DNA of 64,000 nucleotides from Sinobacterium caligoides (lineage in GTDB: Bacteria; Pseudomonadota; Gammaproteobacteria; Pseudomonadales; Sinobacteriaceae): contig NZ_RKHR01000003.1 in the NCBI RefSeq assembly GCF_003752585.1, positions 186,001 to 250,000 of the forward strand, written 5' to 3'. Position 1 is the first letter of the stretch. Every line of letters starts with the position of its first letter. The translations under genes were made by a program, and so were the position numbers. The notes beneath the pieces were generated by a model. It was not told the origin of the DNA. It made no database searches and worked only from the letters and a program-made list of their open reading frames with translations. Of this stretch, positions 57,910 to 64,000 are shown piece after piece.

Positions 57910-58938
57910 TTAAGGGCGCAAGCTCTCATAATAGCTCTTAAAAGCACGCGCTCGGCTCAGCTTTTCAACGATCACAGCGTTACCAGGCTGTAACTCCAAC
58001 GCCCGCTGCCAACTCTCAATTGCCACCTCAATATCGCCTAAGGTGTAAGCCGTATTACCCTCCATCACATAGCCTGTCACAGCTCGATCCAGCAACAATT
58101 GTAAGGTTTCTCGATAGCCCTTCATTTCATTTTTGGCGACCCCTAAATCCTGCATTTTCACCAGTTGGTCTGCCGCCATCAATAACTCCCCTTCAGCCAG
58201 CATCACCTCAAAGTCAGCACAGGATTGTTTACGCGCATCGACTAAGCGCTTATTTTTTTTATGGCTCCTCGATTTCGCCGCTTCGCTCAACTCTCTAGAT
58301 AAACGCTTTATATCGGCATCCACGCTATCATCCTGGGCTAGCTGCTTAGCCAAACGATAATCTTTCAGGGCCACACTCAGGCGCTGTTGCTGCTCGTGGA
58401 TAGCCGCCGTCGACAAGACATATGGCAACAACAATTTAGACTCATTGTGATACTGCTTATACAGCGCCTGAGCACGCGCATCCTCCGGATTAACAGCCAG
58501 GATAGAATTTACAGCTGCAATAGCCTCTGGCAAACCATCTGCACGCTGGTAATTCAATTCTCGCCAACGCCAACGCAAATGATCCTCGCGTGCACGCAGC
58601 AATATCTGCCGATACGCAAGCATCTCAGCACTAGGGTAGTTTTTCACCCCCTGCTCCAACAACTCTACGGCCTCCAGCCAATGCGCCTTATTAACTAAAG
58701 ATTTCCCTTGAGCCACGACACTATTACGGTATTGCTCTGCCTTACCTCTAACCTCATCAAGCACAGGCGCCAGATTGAGCTCAGGGTTCCTCGCCTGTTC
58801 ACGCTCAACGGTATGAATTGCCTGCTGGAAATGTTTTTCGGCCAGCTGATCCTGCAAACGTACATCAAAGGCACCGCCACCGATCGACTCACAGCCACCC
58901 AATAGCAACAGCAAGCCATAAAGTATCTTCATCCTCAT
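57910..58938 (-). CDS. TPR-repeat lipoprotein
   Basis: The 342-residue protein starts with a lipoprotein signal (MRMKILYGLLLLLGGCES, lipid-bearing Cys at about 16). It then runs through helical repeats with a clear TPR near residues 285-318 (GNTAYTLGDIEVAIESWQRAL). It is probably anchored in the envelope. It overlaps the adenylate cyclase by 4 bp and should be made with it, so it may be an accessory or scaffold for that enzyme's periplasmic sensor. No specific family recognised. Confidence 0.82.
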   Translation of the reverse strand: MRMKILYGLLLLLGGCESIGGGAFDVRLQDQLAEKHFQQAIHTVEREQARNPELNLAPVLDEVRGKAEQYRNSVVAQGKSLVNKAHWLEAVELLEQGVKNYPSAEMLAYRQILLRAREDHLRWRWRELNYQRADGLPEAIAAVNSILAVNPEDARAQALYKQYHNESKLLLPYVLSTAAIHEQQQRLSVALKDYRLAKQLAQDDSVDADIKRLSRELSEAAKSRSHKKNKRLVDARKQSCADFEVMLAEGELLMAADQLVKMQDLGVAKNEMKGYRETLQLLLDRAVTGYVMEGNTAYTLGDIEVAIESWQRALELQPGNAVIVEKLSRARAFKSYYESLRP

Positions 58939-60335
58939 GTTAGCGAGGTCTTCGATGTCATCAAATCATCGATCAGACTATCCATTGTAAGCTTGTATTC
59001 CGAAATCACATCATCAACGACATAAGTCTGCACAGGCAACGATTTGCCCCGTATATTTATCTTCTTATAGTAGGAAAGCATAGCTCGCTCCGGTCTTTCT
59101 AATGCACGCTCAAAGTCTTCGGTAATAATGATTTGCCCACCTTCGGCCTCACCACAAAGTCGCGACGCTAGATTAACAGAGTCCCCCACTACCGTGTACT
59201 CCATTTTCTTCTCGCTCCCCAACACTCCAGCCAACATTGGTCCACTGTTAATACCTATGCGCAATGAGACCGCGGGCAACTGGCAAGCTTCTCGCCGACG
59301 ATTTAAGACCTTCGTTAATTTTTGCATCAGCACGGCACAGGCTAGCGCTTGAAACTGATGATCTGCATTAGGCTTGGGCGCACCAAACACCACCATCGCA
59401 CAGTCTCCGATAAACTTATCGACGGTACCAAAATATAAGTCAGAACAGTGAGTGAAGTAACTAAAATACTCATTAAGCAAATCGGCGACCTGCTCTGGAG
59501 TCAACCCCTCTGACATAGAAGTAAAGCCAACTATATCTGCAAACAATACTGTCGCCTCGACACGCTCCCCCTTGATCCGAATCTCCTCCGCCTCAGCAAT
59601 CACCCGCTTGGCAATATCCTGATTGACAAAGCCCGCCAGCATCGCCTCCACCTGCTCCTTCTGATACAGCCCTTGCCCCATATCACTTATCGCATGCAAT
59701 AGCTGTCCGACCTCGTCTTGACGACGATCTTCTTCGACCACCGCCGACTTATAGTTACCCGACCCCACCTGCTTCGCTGCATATAAGAGCTCTGCAAACG
59801 GCTTATTAATCCTACGACCAATTAGCAGTGCGCCGATGACCGCCAATACGGACAACCCCGCCCCAACCCCTAAAATCAGCTTCAGCAGATGTTTGTACGT
59901 TTTCGCCATCTCGTTATGGTCGAGCAGAAGGGCAACTCTTCCTCCTGAAATCTGCCGAAAGACGACATCAGTGACAAAGTAATACATGCTACCGCTGCTA
60001 GCAGCCCTCAACAGCGCCTCATGGTCTCCCGCCGACACCACTATCGTGCCATCACTCGATACAATCTCTATGGCCTTTATCTTGCCTTGATGCGTACTTT
60101 GCTCCACCTGTAGCTGCAACGACATGTTATCACCGGTGAACAACGGTTCTGTCGCCGCTGATGCCACCTGTGCCACTAAGGCCCCACCAAGGTCCTGCAG
60201 CTGTTCATCCTGTAACTGGTTCTGCTTGTTTAATACGGTAATGCCGAAAACCGACACGCCGCCAATCGTCAACACCGCAATCAGCAATGCCAACTTAACC
60301 CCCAGGGAAAGCTTTCTATTCACGTCACTAGCCAT
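58935..60335 (-). CDS. membrane-bound class III adenylate cyclase
   Basis: The 466-residue protein makes cyclic AMP. Parts: TM helix (about 13-33), periplasmic sensor (about 35-148), TM helix (about 151-173), HAMP (about 174-228) and cyclase domain (about 255-440). Metal-binding Asp267 (LFADIVGF) and Asp311 (FIGDCAM), adenine-specifying Lys307 and Thr381, and transition-state Asn388/Arg392 (NLASRL) are all present. It is therefore predicted active and ATP-specific. It is overlapped by the TPR lipoprotein gene downstream. Confidence 0.92.
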   Translation of the reverse strand: MASDVNRKLSLGVKLALLIAVLTIGGVSVFGITVLNKQNQLQDEQLQDLGGALVAQVASAATEPLFTGDNMSLQLQVEQSTHQGKIKAIEIVSSDGTIVVSAGDHEALLRAASSGSMYYFVTDVVFRQISGGRVALLLDHNEMAKTYKHLLKLILGVGAGLSVLAVIGALLIGRRINKPFAELLYAAKQVGSGNYKSAVVEEDRRQDEVGQLLHAISDMGQGLYQKEQVEAMLAGFVNQDIAKRVIAEAEEIRIKGERVEATVLFADIVGFTSMSEGLTPEQVADLLNEYFSYFTHCSDLYFGTVDKFIGDCAMVVFGAPKPNADHQFQALACAVLMQKLTKVLNRRREACQLPAVSLRIGINSGPMLAGVLGSEKKMEYTVVGDSVNLASRLCGEAEGGQIIITEDFERALERPERAMLSYYKKINIRGKSLPVQTYVVDDVISEYKLTMDSLIDDLMTSKTSLT

Positions 60336-60528
60336 GGCTATCTATGTAAAACCTCTATCAAGAAACGCTGCAAGCACCTTCAACGACCCCCTCTCAGACC
60401 AAACACGACATGATTTGATCCAACTCCTAAGAATTGATAACTATTAACCGATAAAAATAACACCTTATCGATAAATTTGCGCTGATATACTAGTGTCACC
60501 GACAACTTAATTTATCAACGAGGGTATT

Positions 60529-61653
60529 TTGAACGCCACCGACATATCATGCCTACGCATACTCGATAGACAGATGCAGCGAAACCGCCTAAAACTGTCA
60601 CTAAAGACACTCATTCTTACACTTTTTTTTACCAGCCAACTCAGCTGGTCGGCCACCGTACTGCTGTATCACCACATCAGCACTACAACCCCCCGCGCCA
60701 CCTCTACCAGCCCAGAAGAGTTTCGCCAACACTTACAAATGATAGAAGATGAAGGTTTCGAAGTTTGGCCCCTCAGTAAAATCACTCGCTACTTGGCAAC
60801 CAATCAGCCACTACCCAGCCGAGTAACAGCTATTAGCTTCGATGATGCTTTCTCATCAATATTGACGGAAGCCGCCCCACTACTCGAGCAGCGTCACTGG
60901 CCATACACCATCTTTGTAAACTCTAAAGCTGTCGACGAACGACACAGCCACATGCTCAATTGGCAGCAGCTAAATTCACTACAAAGTCGCGGGGCTGAGC
61001 TCGCCAATCACAGCCACAGCCACAGCCACTTAGTCAAACGGCTCAACGGCGAGACCGAAGAACAATGGACGCAACGTATGCGTACCGAGATAACGACAAC
61101 AAGCAAAAAGCTCAAGCAACATACCGGCAGCGAAAGCACACTCTTCGCCTATCCCTATGGCGAGTATGATTATCCCCTACAAGCCATCGTCAGGGAGCTT
61201 GGCTTCACCGCTTTTGGCCAGCAATCTGGCGCACTTTCTGCTGCTTTAGATAACACTGCTCTCCCGAGGTTTCCTGCAGCAGGGGCCTACGCCAACCCTA
61301 AGACACTACGCACCAAACTTCTCTCACAGGCAATGCCGCTTGCCAAGGTTGATATTATCAGCGGAGACGAGATCAACGGCCTCACCCCCTACAAGGTCGA
61401 CATCCCGAAGCTGAAGCTACAGTTTAATGACGGCAATTGGCGTTTAGGGCAACTCAGCTGTTTCGCCAGCGGTCAGGGCAGAATCAAAACCCATCGCGAA
61501 GGCAACAGCGTGACCGTCGAAGCTAACCAGGCAATCAGCATTGGTCGCTCACGCTACAACTGCACCATGCCAAGCAATGAGGCTGGTCGTTACTACTGGT
61601 TCTCGCAACCCTGGATTCGATTTAGCAAAGACCAACAGTTACCTAACGACTAG
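60529..61653 (+). CDS. polysaccharide deacetylase family protein
   Basis: The 374-residue exported protein has a NodB-type domain (about 45-260): LYHHIS, the metal/base motif AISFDDAFSS (instead of TFDDG) and the His motif HSHSHSHLVKRL. The FAYPYGEYD segment is motif 3. A 100-residue C-terminal extension of beta type follows (about 270-374). A hydrophobic signal segment lies at about 22-41. The start is a TTG at 60529 with GAGGG upstream, while ATG 60574 would give a cleaner signal peptide. It may modify cell-surface glycans. Confidence 0.85.
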   Translation: MNATDISCLRILDRQMQRNRLKLSLKTLILTLFFTSQLSWSATVLLYHHISTTTPRATSTSPEEFRQHLQMIEDEGFEVWPLSKITRYLATNQPLPSRVTAISFDDAFSSILTEAAPLLEQRHWPYTIFVNSKAVDERHSHMLNWQQLNSLQSRGAELANHSHSHSHLVKRLNGETEEQWTQRMRTEITTTSKKLKQHTGSESTLFAYPYGEYDYPLQAIVRELGFTAFGQQSGALSAALDNTALPRFPAAGAYANPKTLRTKLLSQAMPLAKVDIISGDEINGLTPYKVDIPKLKLQFNDGNWRLGQLSCFASGQGRIKTHREGNSVTVEANQAISIGRSRYNCTMPSNEAGRYYWFSQPWIRFSKDQQLPND

Positions 61654-61663
61654 GCCCACGCAC

Positions 61664-61690
61664 AAAAAAGGCAGCTACAAAAGCTGCCTT
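61664..61690 (-). terminator. intrinsic terminator for the Bax-like gene (bidirectional)
   Basis: A 9-bp stem AAGGCAGCT / AGCTGCCTT with a 5-nt loop is followed on the minus strand by a run of six T. On the plus strand it is followed by CCCCCCTTTT, a weaker tail. It lies between the two convergent genes. Confidence 0.8.
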
Positions 61691-61745
61691 CCCCCCTTTT
61701 CTCGACAACACTCAGCAAGAGGAGCCTGCTACAAATAGCAATGTA

Positions 61746-62591
61746 TTAGCCTCCTCCGTCTAGTTCATCAAGGTTATTGAAGACAATCATGCGCTGTATC
61801 TCATCGACATAATGAGCGCCTCGGGCCGAGTAGCTCCCCAAGCCAACCGCCAATTCAGCACCACTTAATGACTTATTCTCCGCACGAAGCTTGCTTCTGA
61901 TATCGCGTAACGATTTATAGGCCTTATGCGTATTCAGGTTTAAAAAGTAAGCACGTACAGAGCCACCCGTATCTTCAAAGGCAGCGACCTCATAGATCTC
62001 TCCCACCGGGCGAGATTGCGGCACAATGCCACAGCCTTGACGAAAGCACCACTGACCAAAAAAGTTATTACCCTGCTTCGCGAAGCGAGAGGTCCCCCAG
62101 GCAGATTCATTCGCCGATTGAGAAAGGGCCAATGATGGCGGAATAATATCTATACGATTTCGTAACCTTTTTATTAGCTCATCATCGTCATCAATTAGAT
62201 GTAACAGCTTATAACGTGTAGCCAACCCCCTCAATACCGCCTTCTGATTGCTATTGAGACCACCTTTACTCGCTATTTCCTGAAGCGTTAACAACTGCTC
62301 ACGCTCCGCCAATATATGCTGATTTTCAGACTCAATATATTCGCCTAAGTAGCCGAAAAACGCCTTTTTACGCGCCGTAACACCTTTAATTTCACTAAAC
62401 TCGGGGGTATCCAATAGTTTTGTTGCTGGCAACTTAACACCAGCTAAAGTACTCAATCCACCTTTCGCTTCCGCATCAGTTCCATTGTTAGAGTGAGTAG
62501 GCCCCTGTAGCAATACGACCTTAGTGGCAGCCAATAATATCGCGGCTACATAAATAATTGTTATTGGCTGCGTCTTACGTCTCATTTCCAT
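61746..62591 (-). CDS. Bax-like glucosaminidase-domain protein
   Basis: The 281-residue envelope protein has an N-terminal membrane anchor (about 10-30). Its glucosaminidase domain is at about 140-265, with SLALSQSANESAWGTSRFAKQGNNFFG (catalytic Glu in NESAWG) and FGQWCFRQGCGIVP. It matches the Bax family. These enzymes cut peptidoglycan beta-N-acetylglucosaminyl bonds. It is convergent with the deacetylase gene. Confidence 0.88.
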   Translation of the reverse strand: MEMRRKTQPITIIYVAAILLAATKVVLLQGPTHSNNGTDAEAKGGLSTLAGVKLPATKLLDTPEFSEIKGVTARKKAFFGYLGEYIESENQHILAEREQLLTLQEIASKGGLNSNQKAVLRGLATRYKLLHLIDDDDELIKRLRNRIDIIPPSLALSQSANESAWGTSRFAKQGNNFFGQWCFRQGCGIVPQSRPVGEIYEVAAFEDTGGSVRAYFLNLNTHKAYKSLRDIRSKLRAENKSLSGAELAVGLGSYSARGAHYVDEIQRMIVFNNLDELDGGG

Positions 62592-62795
62592 CCCCGCGTC
62601 ATTTCATCGCCCTCATAATATACCAATCAATCTCCACGCAACAGAACCCCCCTCTGCCTCATGCTCAATAAGCGGTCGATTATCGACATAAAAGAAACAA
62701 GAACAAAACCCAATGTAGATCAAAGACTGGCTGTCTTGCTCGTTCTACGGCATAATCGGCTCTAACGACGATACCACCATGCGGGTCTAGATAAA

Positions 62796-62813
62796 CGAAC
62801 GGCTAGCCATTCG
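62796..62813 (+). promoter_or_regulatory. imperfect 18-bp palindrome before the second TetR gene
   Basis: CGAACGGCTAGCCATTCG is symmetrical except for one base pair and ends 35 bp before the ATG at 62849. Autoregulatory operators of TetR repressors commonly lie there. The regulator binding is an inference. Confidence 0.45.
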
Positions 62814-62848
62814 CTGTCACTCGCACCGATTAGAGAACCTATATAATT

Positions 62849-63484
62849 ATGGCTGATACTAGCTACCATCATGGCAACCTACGCGAGAGTTTGATAGAGC
62901 TGGGTATTACCCATCTACATGAAAAAGGTGCAGAGAACATTAGCTTACGCGCTCTAGCACGAGAAATAGGCGTCTCCCAGACCGCGCCCTATCGGCATTT
63001 TGAAGATAAGAACAAACTCTTGGCAGCGATCGCCATCTACGGCTTCGAGCTTCTCGCCAATGACGTCAACGAATCACTTCAAGATGTCAACGATCCTGTT
63101 AGTATGTTACGGGCAATGGGGCACACCTATGTTCGCTTTGCTATCAATAACGTTGAAATATTCAAGCTCATGTTTGGCCCAATCCTTGGCAACCGCAAAG
63201 CCTATCCTGATTTACTAACCGCAGGGCAGCGCCGCTTCGAACTTGTCGAGCTAGGCTTGAGCAGTGGCATCAAGAGCGGTCAATTTGCCGATACAGATAT
63301 ACCGCTAACGGCCAACTCAATATGGGCGTCTTTGCACGGCTTAGCGATACTGATGCAAGACCGTTACGACCGCTTCCCTGGCCTATCGACAGAGCAGCAG
63401 ATCGACACAAGTCTTGACATATTGATTGCCGGCCTCAAAAACAACCCTGTCGGCAAGAACAGCCGAACAGTAACTGCTATCTAA
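62849..63484 (+). CDS. TetR-family regulator (WHG-domain type)
   Basis: The 211-residue protein has an N-terminal helix-turn-helix (YHHGNLRESLIELGITHLHEKG and RALAREIGVSQTAPYRHFEDK) and a ligand domain (about 75-195). That domain, with FAINNVEIFKLMFGP, resembles the WHG subgroup. No target operon is adjacent: the next gene is on the opposite strand. An imperfect palindrome lies in its own promoter region. Confidence 0.9.
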   Translation: MADTSYHHGNLRESLIELGITHLHEKGAENISLRALAREIGVSQTAPYRHFEDKNKLLAAIAIYGFELLANDVNESLQDVNDPVSMLRAMGHTYVRFAINNVEIFKLMFGPILGNRKAYPDLLTAGQRRFELVELGLSSGIKSGQFADTDIPLTANSIWASLHGLAILMQDRYDRFPGLSTEQQIDTSLDILIAGLKNNPVGKNSRTVTAI

Positions 63485-63496
63485 GTGAGCAGTCAG

Positions 63497-64000
63497 TCAT
63501 TGATGCAGGTAATGACTCACCTGCATCAGCTCCACGCCCGTTGAATATTGCCTAATGCCTTTACGCATTGACCGCCACTCAGGCAACAGCTGCTCCATCC
63601 ACTGATAAAAGCGTACGCTATGGTCAAACACCCTTAAGTGAGTCAACTCATGGGCAATGACGTAATCTGCATAAGCAACCGGCAGCTGTATTAATGCGGT
63701 ACTCAAGTTAATATGACCAGCAGCACTGCAACTACCCCACCGGCTCCGCATATACCTCAGTTTAAGCGCCGGCTCGGTAACCTGTAACTGCCGGCACCAA
63801 TGAGCCTTTAACGTCAAACGCCGCGGCAAATGGCGCTTAGCGACAGTCAACATCCAGCTCTGCAAGTAGCGCCGAAGACTCTCATCATCGTCACCCGCTA
63901 ATAAGTAAACCGTTAACGTCTCAGCCCGTAAAACGATACGGCGAGCCTCAGCGATAACAACCACAACCTTACGCGGCCGTCCAAAGACCAGAAAATCCTC
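63497..64000 (-). CDS. YgjP-like metallopeptidase, C-terminal part (cut by window edge)
   Basis: The frame stays open from the right edge, so the N-terminus is outside the window. The visible 167 residues include MRSRWGSCSAAGHINLSTALIQLP and the zinc site YVIAHELTHL, with a third His in FDHSVRFYQWM. This is the YgjP/DUF45 (M48-like) family. E. coli YgjP is reported as a phosphohydrolase or peptidase-like protein, role not settled. A GTG at 63964 could be an internal start but the frame continues upstream in the same style (EDFLVFGRPRK). Confidence 0.88.
   Translation of the reverse strand, partial: EDFLVFGRPRKVVVVIAEARRIVLRAETLTVYLLAGDDDESLRRYLQSWMLTVAKRHLPRRLTLKAHWCRQLQVTEPALKLRYMRSRWGSCSAAGHINLSTALIQLPVAYADYVIAHELTHLRVFDHSVRFYQWMEQLLPEWRSMRKGIRQYSTGVELMQVSHYLHQ

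Overview
The window is an ordinary, densely packed chromosomal segment of a Gammaproteobacterium. Gene content and order (rpoE-mucA-mucB-rseC-mucD-lepA-lepB-DUF4845-rnc-era-recO-acpS; a gacS/barA-type kinase beside cysM-relA-mazG; rluB-scpB-scpA-yciO-like-PHP with divergent yciB-yciI; sdhE-ygfX-ygfZ beside nadB) match the Pseudomonas/Cellvibrio/Spongiibacter side of the class, probably a marine heterotroph. The lineage is inferred from synteny, not from a marker-gene comparison. I see no rRNA, tRNA, CRISPR array, integrase, transposase or prophage.

Layout. 1-7.7 kb: the N-terminal part of a YoaA/DinG-type Fe-S helicase (cut by the left edge), mobA, hemH, adk, mazG, relA and cysM. 7.8-10.7 kb: a BarA/GacS hybrid kinase, tail to tail with the next block. 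10.7-21 kb: one long leftward block holding the envelope-stress sigma factor and its anti-sigma proteins, then mucD, LepA, signal peptidase I, RNase III, Era, RecO and AcpS. It starts from a recognisable sigma-E-type promoter. 21-30 kb: nadB, sdhE/ygfX, ygfZ and sbcCD. 30-38.5 kb is more accessory: an MsbA-related exporter, two tandem FadL-type outer-membrane channels, a coniferyl-aldehyde-type dehydrogenase with a TetR regulator and a perfect 28-bp palindrome at its promoter, and a membrane protein with a GspG-like tail. 38.5-48.5 kb: a double-sensor MltF-like lytic transglycosylase, a DEDDh exonuclease, an EamA exporter, a diguanylate cyclase, ttcA, mdh, a cupin and a dienoyl-CoA-isomerase-like crotonase. 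48.6-54.3 kb: rluB, scpB, scpA, a YciO-like protein, a PHP phosphoesterase, yciB and yciI. 54.5-64 kb: a YgiM-like SH3 protein, a periplasmic cyclophilin, an atypical pdxJ, an MBL-fold hydrolase, a TPR lipoprotein overlapping an adenylate cyclase, a polysaccharide deacetylase, a Bax-like glucosaminidase, a TetR regulator and a YgjP-like metalloprotease cut by the right edge.

Most genes are housekeeping. No wholly new multi-gene system is evident. The points most worth a second look are: loss of pdxJ from its usual place between recO and acpS together with a second-type PdxJ 45 kb away; the palindrome over the aldehyde dehydrogenase start site; a 20-nt element shared upstream of the two fadL paralogues; the GspG-like orphan; the double-sensor transglycosylase; and the adenylate cyclase/TPR lipoprotein pair. 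Several genes probably start at GTG or TTG, and the chosen starts are explained in the entries.
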